Shown here: in pieces, positions 1-10,689 of the stretch
How the letters are laid out: each line of letters begins with the position of its first letter
Position numbering within the stretch: the first letter of the stretch is position 1
NCBI GenBank assembly: GCA_026826555.1
Contig: JAKSZT010054215.1
Span: forward strand, 19,885,673-19,949,672
Source: Tolypeutes matacus
Lineage: Eukaryota > Chordata > Mammalia > Cingulata > Chlamyphoridae
DNA length: 64,000 bases
Reading direction: 5' to 3'
The notes under the pieces: model-generated
What the model was told of the DNA's origin: nothing
Seen by the model: only the letters and a program-made list of their open reading frames with translations
Database searches by the model: none
Made by a program: the position numbers and the translations under genes

Positions 1-658
1 CAGGCTCACTGCCCTGTGCCATTTCTAATCACAGAATATAGAGCGGCCTGGGCCTGGGCGTGCCTGTGAAAAGAGGGGCTGCGGGAGCCAGAGCGTTCGG
101 TTAATAACTTACTAAGTAAAGGAACCCGGAATCCCCACCTACAGCCCCATCAGCTCTGTTTCTCTGGTGTTTTGACGACCAGTGAAGGAAGAACATAATT
201 ATAGGTGGGTAGGAATGTACTCGCTCTGAATTTTCTAAACTGACTTCTGAAAGCATGATCTATTGCATGAGAATATCCCAGTGATGACGTGGGAGGGTGT
301 GTTCTGTCAGGTGATCCTATCTATTTTCAGCCACACGAGAAGCAGCTCTGACAGAATGACACCAGCCACCGGCTACAGCAGAATGCATGGGAATTCCAAG
401 AAAGTGCTCATGAGTTTTCACCCTGTCTCCTCTGAGTCATTTGGGAGAGCAATCCAGAAAACAGATTTTCCCCCCTTTGGCCTTTTAAATCCCACTCCGC
501 TGCTTGCTGCTTCTTTTTGCAAACCCTTCACGACCCTCATACTCTTGGAAATGAGGTAGGAAGGCAGGGTGGCAGGAAAGGGAGTGCAATGGGAAAACCT
601 CAGGCCCTTTTGCCATACCATTTTCCGATTCAAACCACAGGGAAGCTTAAAGATGATA
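1..658. other. 3' flank of PMAIP1, no recognised feature
   Basis: Single-copy-looking sequence beyond the PMAIP1 polyadenylation region. Short ORFs on both strands have no recognisable domain, and the longest + strand one runs into the SINE at 669. I see no gene or clear repeat here. Confidence 0.4.
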
Positions 659-668
659 CGAGTCTCTT

Positions 669-1151
669 TTTTGTTGTTGTTGTTGTTTGTTTGTTGTTTA
701 TTTACTTTATTCATTTTTTAAAAAACCCTTCCCCATTTTGCTGTTTTTTGTGTCCATTCGCTGGGCAATTCTCTGTGTCTGTTTCCTGCCATCTCTTCTC
801 ATCCTCCTCCTCCAGTCTTCACCAGTCCAGTCTTCACCAGGATTCGATCCTGGAGACTTCTGATGTAGGAGAGAGAAGTGTTCTGCCATCTGCACCACCT
901 CGGTTCCTGGTTTTCGGAGCTTTCAGAGCATCTCGTCTTGTCTCTCCCCTGCGTCTCTCTCCTGTTCCGTCATCATCTTGCTGCATGGCTCCCGGGGCCT
1001 GGCGGCTCACCCGCACACAGAGCCTGGCAGCCCATGCGCCTTCTATATATATATTTTTTTATTTTACCGGGAGGTCCCGGGGATCGAACCCAGGTCCCTC
1101 CATATGGCAGACGGACGCCCAACCATTTGAGCCACATCCGCCCGCCCCCCT
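669..1151 (-). mobile_element. DAS-type dimeric SINE
   Basis: The minus strand carries a tRNA-like head with a B box (GGTTCGATCCC) near 1085-1095. A linker and a second tRNA-like unit follow (GGATCGAATCC near 840), then an A/T-rich tail at about 670-725. It is flanked by the 10-bp TSD cgagtctctt at 659-668 and 1152-1161. It is closely similar over its length to the copy at 15424-15869. Tail plus TSD point to L1-mediated retroposition. The family is known as xenarthran DAS-SINEs, tRNA-derived. Confidence 0.93.
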
Positions 1152-1518
1152 CGAGTCTCTTGATTTCAGAGGACTAACTGGTTCAGTGAGACTTCTTTAC
1201 CCAAGGTCTTCTTCAGCAATGTGTCCCCCCTCATTAAGAATTCTATAATATATACGTTTAGGAAATGAGTCCAAGTTGAAGGGAAATTCATCTGCTAAAG
1301 ACAGTGATCCGCGATTCCAGTTGCAGAGCCCTGGTTGGCAGGCTGGGATAAAGGGGTGGGAGGTTTGCAAAGTAAATGCAAGGAATCCTACAACCCAAGT
1401 CCCAGCACACAGGAACTTTAGAATGAAGAACTAACTTGTCTCGGACATATAGAAGGACAGATGATGGATAATTTGCAAATATACAAACACCTGAAATTTT
1501 CTTTTAAATACAAACGCA

Positions 1519-1613
1519 GAGAAGCAGGTGTAGCTCAGTAGTTGGGTGCCTGCTTCTCATTTATGAGGTCCCGGGTTCAATCCCCTGTACCTCCTTTAAA
1601 AAAGATATATAAG
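1519..1613 (+). mobile_element. Monomeric DAS-type SINE
   Basis: This is one tRNA-like unit with an A-box-like TAGCTCAGTAGTTGG and a B box GGTTCAATCCC near 1574-1584, followed by a short A-rich tail. It is more divergent and shorter than the other SINE copies in the window. Confidence 0.8.
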
Positions 1614-2620
1614 ATACACTATATGTTTTAATACCTAGTAGCTTTTATCAGTCAACAGATTGAATTATGTGGCATCTTGACATTTTATAATCTCAAAAAA
1701 TGTAGTTTTACTTGAAGATTGTAAATCTGTGCCTGGGCTTCATGTCTCACTACTTACATAAAACAGCATTAAAGGGTATTTTAGCAAAAGTAATTAGCAC
1801 CTAGGATTCACTTGTGGTTCTGCAAGAGGCTTAGGGACAGCAGTTACTCTCTCAAGGACCGTCAAATCAAATCCTGTAGATTGATTTTTACCTGTGAGGC
1901 ACCCCCCCCCCCAACCTCTGCAATGCAAAACCCTTCACCTCTGCGAGCTGGCGGTATTGTTATGTATCTTCTTTGTCCTCCATCCCGCAGTTCTCCAGCT
2001 CCCATCCACCACCACCCCTCCCCATTTAAGGGAGGCAATTTATGGTCCATGATTTCAGCAGACAATTCTTTAAGGGCAGGGCTGGATGAAGGTGTAGCTC
2101 CTAGAAAAAAGCTACAAACTAGGGGTATCTTTTAGTTCTCACACTCAAACAGGAAGGCCTCTTGAATTACACCTACTTCTGTACATGATTTGCTTCCGAT
2201 GAAGCAACACTTGCTGCTCTCTGGGGCCAGAGGAAGGGAGGAGTGAGTCACCTAAAAGGAAACTGCCCAGGAGTCACTCTGGCCCTAAAGACAGATGCAG
2301 GGGCAGCCAGAGACTCGGGTCACAATACCTCTAATTAGATTATGAATTTCTTACAGCCCCCTTGAAATCAAGCACTCGCAGGATACTGGTATAAGAAATT
2401 CAGCTACACAAGACCTATGCCTGGTATTAATTTCCCATTTTTCACTATGTCCTCTCCCAAAGTGTAAGTCCCATTTACACAGGCCAAACGCCCCTATATT
2501 CTCCAGCTCCTCCCACGGAATTGGAACTGGTCAAAAGTTGCCTGCAGGTGGCAATCAGTTAAAATATTTTAGCCTGACAATGAACACTTATTAGCTTCCA
2601 AGATGAAAAATAAACACACA
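1614..2620. other. Intergenic, nothing recognised
   Basis: Mixed-composition sequence between the SINE and the PMAIP1 3' end, including a short C run near 1904. Several small ORFs overlap on both strands without domain signatures. No feature can be supported. Confidence 0.35.
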
Positions 2621-2624
2621 GAAA

Positions 2625-4354
2625 AGAATGGTGGCAATGTTTAATAGTTTACTGCTACATCACCAGGTCTTATAAGTATACATATATAAATACAGCTACA
2701 GGCTTAACATAAATACCGATATGGCAAAATACCTTTTTCTAGCTAGAGAGGGGGAAAAAAACAACTTTAAGTATTAAACTAAATAGACCAACAGCCTTTA
2801 GTAATACTGAAGAAAAACATGCTGAGGTAATTTTTCATCTAAAGTGACCATAGCATTTATTAAAATATTCTTACTGTAAAGATTCAAATAGTAACAAAAC
2901 CTATGTCTCATACGAACTGAAAATTTCAAGTTTTATGTACACTTTCAGACTAAAAAAAAATTTAATTATAAATAGGTAAAATAAATAAGACTATTCCTGA
3001 TGAAATTCAATCAACATTATTATTTATTTTTATATTTGGGACTTTGTTTATAGCCTGGACTTTTAATAATAATAATAATAACTATGAAGAAACTTATGAA
3101 ATCCCTCTAAGGATATATATTTCATTCTAAAGCAATATATGTTATTCTAATTGATTTGTTATATATTGATATCTCATTCTAATGAAAATACATTGATATC
3201 TCTATATCTATACATATAATATATATAGATACATTGTATATATATATGTGTGTATGTAACTTTCATTCTGGATAAGAAATATCTGTTCCTCTTTTTAAAA
3301 ACAGTATATCCCAATAATGAAAGCATGATTAAGTTTCTTTTAAATAAAAGATCATTTTTTATAGGATACACACTGAGAACAGGCATTTTACAGATCTTTA
3401 GAAACTTCTTTACAAACACATTCATTTTCTTACCAACAGTTACTTTAGAATATTTATTTTACTAAGTTTTTTAATGATGTCAGTAAAAAATCAGTTTCCT
3501 TTTCATTATTTCTGGTTATGCAATATCCCCAAGCTCTTTATCATGTTTTGGACATAATCACAGTCTTTATTTTTATATCTTTAACTTTTTATATTTATTA
3601 TCTGATTTTATGGTCCCTCAAACTTGTTGACTGAGCTCTTCATCATTTAATATTCAATCTTCAAGAGTTTACTGGCACCAAGTAATACTACAGCACTTCC
3701 ATCTAATTTTTCTCAAGTGCATACTTTCCAGTTAATGCCTACAGGAACACATTTAATGAAAGGTCATCTGAGCAGAGGGAATACCATTTGAATCAAAAGA
3801 AACAAGTTATCAAAATATTTTACATTTTGTAGTGACCCATGAAAACAACATTCACTATGCCGTTCAGTGTTTTCCGAATGAAATCTTTAAACAATGTAAG
3901 TATGAACCAGACTGTTTTGGAGCTGTCAACCAAAATTAGAGACAAAAACTGAACATATCCTGTTTCTTCCCCAACACTTACAGTCTCACCTGTCAACTCC
4001 TCTTACATTAGGCTGGAACTTTAGGCTAGGCAGCAACATTGAGCAGAAATACTAGAACAATTCTCTAAGCAAAAAAGAGATGTATAAATATTACTTCCCT
4101 ATTTTTCAAGGTTCTTCCATTCTTGTTTTAATACAAACAAAAACCATTTTATAATGTTCTCATATCCCAAAGAATGACTTCTGGGAAACCACCAACAGCA
4201 ATTCATTTTTGAAATATCCCCTCTTCGTATCCAAGGGCATCCAAAATCTAGCCAAGTGCACCTTCATGTTCTCTCCTCTAATTGATGAAATCTGCACCTA
4301 CTGGGGAATCTTCCATTTGAAAAGAGTCTCCTCACGTGGATTTTTCTGAAGCAG
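2625..4354 (-). other. PMAIP1: PMAIP1 3' UTR (inferred extent)
   Basis: AT-rich sequence directly after the PMAIP1 stop codon, with no coding potential. On the minus strand an ATTAAA hexamer lies at 2640-2645, followed within about 20 bases by a plausible cleavage zone, which I take as the end of the transcript. That gives a 3' UTR of about 1.7 kb, in line with the long AU-rich 3' UTR of mammalian PMAIP1. Several TATTTAT-like AU elements are present on the transcript strand. The exact 3' end is inferred, not shown. Confidence 0.6.
2640..2645 (-). terminator. PMAIP1: Polyadenylation signal ATTAAA for PMAIP1
   Basis: The minus strand reads ATTAAA followed by CATTGCCACC. It is the last good hexamer in the direction of PMAIP1 transcription before the sequence loses its UTR character. 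Upstream alternative AATAAA-like hexamers also exist in the AT-rich UTR, so shorter isoforms are possible. Confidence 0.5.
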
Positions 4355-4461
4355 TCAGGTTCCTAAGTGGAAGAGTTTGGCTATCAGATTCAGAAGCTTC
4401 TGCCGGAAATTCAGTTTGTCTCCAATTCTCCGGAGTTGAGTAGCACACTCAACTTCAGGCT
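4355..4461 (-). CDS. PMAIP1: PMAIP1 (NOXA) last coding exon with BH3 domain
   Basis: This exon encodes residues 19(end)-54 of NOXA, a BH3-only protein that binds MCL1 and BCL2A1 at mitochondria and promotes apoptosis. The minus strand shows the acceptor CTCTTCAG just before 4461, then an in-frame segment starting EPEVECATQL, the BH3 core LRRIGDKLNF (invariant Leu and Gly-Asp), the mitochondrial-targeting stretch KLLNLIAKLF, and TGA at 4355-4357. Splicing to the G at 6940 makes the junction codon GAG (Glu). The total is 54 residues, equal to the human protein. Relative to human as I remember it, the BH3 Phe after the Arg pair is Ile, and the C-terminal Cys in LFCSGT is replaced (LFHLGT). No frameshift or premature stop is present, so the gene looks functional. 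Confidence 0.96.
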
Positions 4462-5789
4462 CTGAAGAGGAAAGCAGAGTATCAGTTTTAATACCAGCAT
4501 TCCAAACTGTAACCAAGAAGAGCTCTATGTCCATCCATTCCCAAGGGACAAGTTGAGTATTTATGCCTTGAAGCTCTATGTAAACTGGTTCTCTGAAAGC
4601 AAGAAAGGCTACTTAGAAAAAACACACACATTCACACACACACCCCCTACATACACTGAAACTTTGTGACTTAGAAATTTAAAATGAAATAGATAAGGTA
4701 AGACTACGTTTACTTTGAAATCTTTTTTTAAAAAAACGCATCATGGATGAAGCAAATGTTATCTGATTCTCAAATATGGAAATTAAATGCCAAACACCAA
4801 AGAGTTAGCCAGGCTTTACCAATCTCAGGTGATGTCATCCTATTCTCTCTTAGTTAAGGTTGCTCGCCATGAAGAAGTCAAATTCCAAACCCTTTTGTGT
4901 TGTTTTCAAATTAGGATTTACTTTTGAAATGCCAATAATTCATAGCTTACATTATACTCTCAATAATCAGATCTAAATTTGTTCCTCATTTTTAAAAAAT
5001 TCCTTTGAAATTTCTTCATTAGACTTATGAAACCTCACCCCAAAATTAAGTATAAAGTCTTTAAAATAATTTAAAAATTTACATTATACTCTAGAATCAG
5101 TTTCTTCCTACAAGGGCAATCTGTACCAATCCATTGCCTTTATGGAAGGAAAGCTGTGAAACAGAACAGAAGTGCTGTTTAATTTGCACTTACTTTTTTT
5201 AGAATTGAGGTACTATAAACATTAATTTAAGAAAAATGTTTATAATCTAATTTTCAAGTGCATTTTTAAGCATATAAAATTAAATCTCTACTGACTATAA
5301 TTTCAGTTTTCTTCAATACTTCAAAAAGCAACTCAGGGTCTTTTGGGTCCCTTCAAGATTATGAACATTAAAAATCATGATGACTACAAATGAAAATCTG
5401 GTGACCGAGCATGAAATAAATGAATACTGTAAGTACAGAGTAAAGCACATTTTTAAACTACAGTTCACCCAATTTCTCTCTCTACAATAGCTTGGTGAAA
5501 TCTTTCCTAACCCCTACCAGGAAACCTAATAAATCTCATAAGATGCCCTTCTTTATAGGCTATAGGGTCAGGCTTTCTGCAAACATTCAGAAAAGCATTT
5601 ACAAAGACATGCTTTTCAGTGAGCGGCATATAGTAACATACAGCCCCCCAAACCCAAACACTTCAACACTTCATTCAGGATACAATTTGGGGAGCCCTTA
5701 ATTCTAAGAGCAAAAATTATCCCTTTCATTAACAAAGGGCAGAAAAGCAGCTCCCACTTAGTTGTTACCTTATTTCTTTAATTAGTTAC

Positions 5790-5823
<34 letters not shown>

Positions 5824-6939
5824 ATAAGCAGGCTTAAGAGGGACTTTGTGCTGTTCCTGGTTATTGGGAGCCAAGTAAGATAGCTAAGGGGGCGACGCAC
5901 AGTTTAGAACTTTCGGAAACAGGGTCTTGGACATTACAAAAGATGAACAAAGTTTTTTCCACCCCAAGCAAGAGCCACGCAGCAGCCTGGTCCTTCTCGG
6001 CCATGGCCACATGCGCTACACAGCACCACTCCCCTGCACGCGCGCCGACTCTATAAAACGAAACTAAGTAAGAGACTGGCATGTTCGCCGTCTGGTGTAC
6101 GAGGAGGACCCGCGCTTTGGACGCCTTCCTCGCTCGTGCCCCTTAGCAGACGGCTGTCTCCTTTGGTAAGATTCCTATAATGGGCGAGGGGAATGGACCT
6201 GAAAGCTACTTGATGGAGCTGTAAGTACCGGGCGATGTAGGAGGAATGGATGGATGAAAAATGACTGGGGACCACTCCTATTTTTTTTTCCCCTCCACCA
6301 CCCCCGCAAATTAATGTCGATTCAAAAATGTATACTCTTAAGCAACAAAGAAAGGAGACCTTTCAGGTCCTTGAGACGCGGGAGTCTTTGCAGGGCCGCC
6401 CCGCTGGAAGAGCTGCGGTAGCACCGCGCTTCAGGACCGTGCAGGGAAAAGCTCTGGCTCCCGTCTGCGGAAAGGGGGGGGCGGCTGGTAACAGCAGGGG
6501 CCCCCAGAGGTCCGAGACTCCCAAGCCAGAGCGCCGGGCTCGGGAGGCGCTGGGAGGCCAGGCTGCTTCCAGCCCTCTCCCGCCCCCACCTGCCATGACA
6601 ATGACTTTCTCCACGAGGCAGCCGCCCGAACTTGCACTCTTCTCCCCACCGCCTCAGCGCGGGAAAGACGGGTGGGGCGCGGCCGGGGAAGAGGCTTTCG
6701 CCGCGGCTAAAACGCCGCTGCACCCCAATCCTAAACGGCGCTCTCTCCCTCGCCACCTTCGCGGTCCTGGGAACCCCTCTAAAGAACGTCCCGGAGGTGC
6801 TCCGAAGGCACGTGCAAGGGCGCAGAGCTGGCCCGACCTCGAGCCACCGGGCAGCAGTGGCCCGCGCGGGACGGGCTGACCTCACGGCGCCCGAGACCGC
6901 GACCCCCGGCCCGCTCCGGCGGGTGCAGCTGGCACTGAC
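4462..6939 (-). other. PMAIP1: PMAIP1 intron 1
   Basis: A 2,478-base intron bounded by donor GTCAGT (6934-6939) and acceptor TTTCCTCTTCAG ending at 4462. Its 5' part lies in the CpG island. The middle has a (TG)n microsatellite at about 5797-5823, and the 3' part is AT-rich. I cannot place an alternative internal exon with confidence, although human PMAIP1 has isoforms that use one. Confidence 0.85.
5797..5823. repeat. (TG)n microsatellite
   Basis: About 13 TG units following TATATA, within PMAIP1 intron 1. Confidence 0.95.
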
Positions 6940-6997
6940 CTGATGGAGCCCGCGCAGGGCTCTGCTGCGCGACCTTCCGCGCCCTCTTCCCAGGCAT
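6940..6997 (-). CDS. PMAIP1: PMAIP1 (NOXA) exon 1 coding part
   Basis: The minus strand starts at ATG 6995-6997 and reads MPGKRARKVAQQSPARAPS, then one base (G, 6940) before the donor GTCAGT. This matches the basic, proline/alanine-containing N-terminus of NOXA. Ser13, the reported phosphorylation site in human NOXA, is kept. The start is chosen by family match and by the exact 54-codon length after splicing to 4461. The exon sits in a CpG island. In-frame read-through past the donor gives a longer artefactual ORF with no family resemblance. Confidence 0.95.
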
Positions 6998-7180
6998 CTC
7001 TGCCAGCAGCTGCGAGCGGCTCTACCGCACTCCCAGCGGGGAGCTCAGGCCCGCAACTCGAGAGCGCGGGGCGAACGCAGGACGCTCGGCGCGGACCGGA
7101 GGTACGGATGCGCGGGCTAGACCCGTGCGCGCCCAGGAGGCTTGGAGGTGCCAGCTCGGGAGCCCGCGCTCTGGTCATAA

Positions 7181-7200
7181 GGGGACTTCCCGGTGACGTA
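7181..7200. promoter_or_regulatory. kB-like and CRE-like motifs upstream of PMAIP1
   Basis: GGGGACTTCC (7181-7190) fits the GGGRNNYYCC kB pattern. It is followed after three bases by TGACGTA (7194-7200), a CRE/ATF core that reads TACGTCA on the transcript strand. They lie about 185-205 bases above the ATG, where the transcription start is expected. ATF-family and stress control of NOXA through a CRE is reported, but binding here is only predicted. Confidence 0.45.
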
Positions 7201-7307
7201 GAGCATGCTGACACCGGGGCCCGCCCCCTCCCCGCCCCCGGGACCCGCGGCTGTGGGTGGAGCCGGCGCCCCGCCCGCACCCAGTCGGGGAAACCCGCGC
7301 CGCCGCG

Positions 7308-7327
7308 CGACCTGCCCGGGCACGCTC
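7308..7327 (-). promoter_or_regulatory. PMAIP1: Candidate p53 response element, degenerate
   Basis: The minus strand shows two abutting decamers, GAGCGTGCCC and GGGCAGGTCG, about 310 bases upstream of the PMAIP1 ATG. They resemble the published NOXA p53 site (two CWWG half-sites around a central CCCCGG-type core), as I recall it. Each half-site has one deviation in its CWWG core (CGTG, CAGG). Position and layout suggest the orthologous element. Functionality is uncertain. Confidence 0.35.
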
Positions 7328-8099
7328 CAGCCCTGCAGAGGCGCCGGCCCGCGGCGGGGGGCGCGGGGCGCGGGGCGCAGCGGGGGGCGCGGGGCGCGCC
7401 GGGCGACGACAGCCCGAGGGTCGGTCCGGCCCCGAAATTAATTATCTCTTTAGAAAATCGGGGCGGCGGAGAGTGGGATAGAAAATCTGCATCAAGCGGA
7501 CGTAGAGTAAGCGGTAATTGCGGCGGCTGCTAGTAGAAAAGAGAACAAAAAGGGTTTCCTAGCAGGAAGGTTGGCGGTGGGCGAGGCTCGGCGCCTCGTC
7601 CTTATCATAAATAGGCAATTAGAGACTTCGGTAAACAAACCCCGGAAAGAGCTGGGAAGAGGCAGGGTTTCGAAGGAGGAGAGCGGGGATAGTTGCAGTG
7701 AAATGAACAGAACTTCAGTAATAGTAGAGAAGGTGTCAGGGGCCGTGTGAGAAAAGTATCGGATCCGAGGACAAGTGAAAACCTCGGCGCTCTTGGGAAG
7801 TTAGTGCAAACCACAGCCCTGGAGCACGGCAGAAGAACCTTGTGTTTGCGTGGGGAGTGGGTGTGTGAGAGAAGTGTGTATGTGTAGGAGGAGGGGGATC
7901 AGGACTGTGGTTTTTTAAAGTGGAGCATATTCTTTCTGGACAGGAGGCGAAAAGACTGGGTCACCATATTGAAAAGGTTCCAGTGCTTTCGCGGGGGGAG
8001 CAACGAGACATTTGAGAACGTTACCTTCTTTGCACCCTGTAATTTCATTACTATGAAGAGGAGGCGTAATTAGGAAGAGCTGACTTGTTAAGGCCTTGG

Positions 8100-8285
8100 G
8101 CATACATGTTTTCATTACTTGCAACAACCCTGTGAAACAAGTATTCTTATCAGATAGCCTGTTTACTGGTTTGCATAACTTCAGTCATTTGCCCACGTTC
8201 ACAATGGGGAGCAGTGCCTAGATCTGAACCCAGTCAGGTCACCCAGAGCAAAGGTACTTAAAACCACTGCTGCCTTCCCAGCAAT
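8100..8285 (-). repeat. MIR SINE relic
   Basis: The + strand shows the diagnostic antisense MIR order: CAACAACCCTGTGA, then a CATTTGCCCACGTTCACA block, then ATCTGAACCCAG. It is old and diverged. Confidence 0.7.
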
Positions 8286-8419
8286 CACAGTTTCTTAGAA
8301 AATGATCGTTCCTGTATTATCTGCGCTAATTCATGCAGAGGTTGCAGGCTGGCTGTTGAGAAATGAGGCGGGTCCCTAGTGCTGTGGGGGTCGCACTATG
8401 GATCTGCAAAGTGTCTTTT

Positions 8420-9172
8420 TTTTTTTTTCCAATAAAATTTTATTGAAGAATATCATTCATGCATGAACATACATAAACAATAAATGGATAGTAAAATTTG
8501 TGAATTTACAAAACAGATATGCATATCATCATACAAGGCCCCCATGCATCTCCCCACCTCCAACACCTTGCATTGTGAAACATTTGTTACAAACCATGGA
8601 AGAACATCCTCTAAGTATTACTACCAACTGTAGTCCATATCTTACATCTGGTGTATTCTTCCCCCAACCCATCCAATTATTAATATCCTATATTAGTATT
8701 ATATATTTGTTATCCTTCCGGAGAAAATGTTCTCATGTTTGTCCTGTTAACCACAGTCCATCTTCCACCACTGGATTCCCTGTGTTATACAGTCCCATGC
8801 TTTGCACAATCCATTCAAAGTGTGCACTTAGTGGCTTTCATTTTCATCACAGAGTTGTGCTGTCATCGCCTCAATTTTATAACTTTTCATTACTCCAAAA
8901 GGAAAAATCCCTTACACCCTTATCCTCCCCCCATTGTTGTCCCTTAGTATTAAAAAAAACCTCGCCATTGATGCAAATTATTACAATATCACTGTTAACT
9001 ATCATCCATAAGTTACATTATTGTAATTTTCCCACGTATCACCATATTCTTAGCACTCTGTAAAAGAAGAGCATTCTTATATTAACCAGTCTTCATCCAC
9101 CACCGAAATCACTGTTATATATCCCCTAGATTATTCTCTAGTTTCCTTTCAATTGACATTCACGTCCACATA
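8420..9172 (-). mobile_element. 5'-truncated L1 tail, xenarthran-type 3' region
   Basis: A T-run at 8415-8428 (the poly-A tail on the minus strand) is followed by about 740 bases homologous, in the opposite orientation, to 20880-21430 and in part to 14102-14340. It is flanked by the exact 16-bp TSD ctgcaaagtgtctttt at 8404-8419 and 9173-9188. Tail plus TSD show a discrete L1-machinery insertion. The 187-codon ORF inside it is fortuitous. Confidence 0.85.
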
Positions 9173-9188
9173 CTGCAAAGTGTCTTTT

Positions 9189-10685
9189 GAAAGTTTTAAT
9201 TAATTGCCAGCATTTAAATATTGAGCATCTCTGGGCAAAGCAGAAGCTCTGACTCTATTTTCCAAAAGTGGAGGATAAGCTGGAAGCTGCGGTCCCAGAC
9301 ACTCCATTGAGAGGGGCCCAGCGCTCCAGTTTATTGCTCCCTGCTCTGTTTGCCTTGCTTATTTACATTATCTGGCCCCTGTAGGCATTTGAGCCTTAAA
9401 TCAGTGAATCAACACAAATCAGCCAGTATTTAATTATCGCTTGTTTCCCCGCAGAGAGAATATACAATGCTATAAGCATGGCACAAAACTACCCTTGAAT
9501 GTAAAGAACTTGGTTTCAAGGCTGATGTTGTGTTTCTGAATGCAGTAAATAGACAGGGGCAAAGTTATCACCACATGCCACGGGAAGCACAGTGAAGATG
9601 ATGCTTTGAAGGACGTTGTCCTTCTTCTCCAGGCTCATAAGGAACACCATTAACTCCACAATTACCTAAATTGGTAAAATTCTGTTCAAATCACACACCC
9701 TGGAATGCAGTGAATATTCAACCAAAGAAAAGCTTATTTTAACGTTGTTTGCCTACGGAGGGTCTATCAATCCTGTCTCTAACATTAACATTTTAAAAGG
9801 TTGTGGATCATGTGACCCATACTGGATATGAACCTTAAGCAAGTCTCCAAGGACAGTTGCAAATTCAACTCGTAGGAGGAGAAGGGAGGAGAGAAGTGGG
9901 GGGAGGTGGGGCTTCCGAGCTGGGTCAAAACCAGTGTTAAGACTGGATTTGAGATGGTCCATAAACTCTTTTTCAGAGGAAAGGTAGTGAGGATTAATTA
10001 GACGCTAAGTGTGAAAAGCCTCTCTCAACTGCATACCCCTCTGCAAAGGTTGGGCATTCATTTAATGTTGAGCTTCAAAGACAGATAAATATATGGGGAT
10101 ATTTTGTCCATCTAGGCTGATAAAATAAGGAATGAAGATTTATCACGAAGTATTAGAATTCCTCATTGTCTGTCAAAAAATTAGGACTGGTGAGGATGAC
10201 AACTTTAAAAATTATTACCAAATAATCAGTTTTCATGGACCAATTTCAAAAATAACAGGGCCAATCTGCCCATGTCTGTGCTGTCATCTCTAGTGTTAAA
10301 ATAATAATAATAATAAAACAACAGACATGATTAGTAAAAAAAAAAAAAAAAAAAATGCCATTCAGATATTTCATGGAGAAAATAGGATTTGACAGGAAAA
10401 CAATAGGATATGAGAAATGAGTGGGTAGGTATTTAGAGGACACTTGTGATGAAATATGCAGGCTGTTGACCTCAAAAGCAGTATATAGAAGATAAGAATA
10501 AGATGACTTCTGAGGGAATAAGTTTAAAACCTCTGGCAGGCTGAATGCAAGGGCATGCTACACATTTTTAGTTGGAGGCTGTGGTGTGATCCCCTGCTGG
10601 CTTCCCACTCATAAAGCCAAGGGAGTTTTCAATAAATTCTTTGAAGGAATTTGAAAGTAAATTTAATTTCTACTCACATGACATA
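9189..10685. other. Intergenic, no gene seen
   Basis: Apparently single-copy sequence with a poly-A run near 10337-10357. No repeat family, RNA gene or coding exon could be supported. Confidence 0.35.
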
Positions 10686-10689
10686 AGCA

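Larger units (their letters stand above)
6350..7500. promoter_or_regulatory. PMAIP1: CpG island covering the PMAIP1 promoter and exon 1
   Basis: Composition changes sharply from AT-rich to GC-rich with very frequent CG dinucleotides between about 6.35 and 7.5 kb, densest at 7.2-7.42 kb. The island contains PMAIP1 exon 1 and spans its upstream region. GC boxes such as CCCCGCCCCC occur near 7230. Long overlapping ORFs in all frames here come from GC-rich composition lacking stops and do not indicate extra genes. No convincing TATA box lies just upstream of the PMAIP1 start, which fits a CpG-island promoter. Confidence 0.85.

Noticed and set aside
517..1248. 243-codon + strand ORF
   Set aside because: It lies almost entirely across the antisense of a DAS-type dimeric SINE, so coding is fortuitous. 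The same peptide pieces recur at other SINE copies.
6322..6885. Long overlapping ORFs (183-187 codons) on both strands in the CpG island
   Set aside because: GC-rich sequence lacks stop codons by composition. The frames have no domains and overlap PMAIP1 intron 1 and exon 1.
7201..7210. Second p53 half-site GAGCATGCTG near the PMAIP1 start
   Set aside because: Only one half-site with a final-base mismatch and no partner half-site next to it. Too weak to report as a site.
6943..7533. 196-codon + strand ORF opposite PMAIP1 exon 1
   Set aside because: Shadow of CpG-island composition, low-complexity Gly/Ala/Arg/Pro content, no family match.
8500..9063. 187-codon + strand ORF
   Set aside because: Antisense of an L1 3' tail bounded by a TSD. 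No protein domain.
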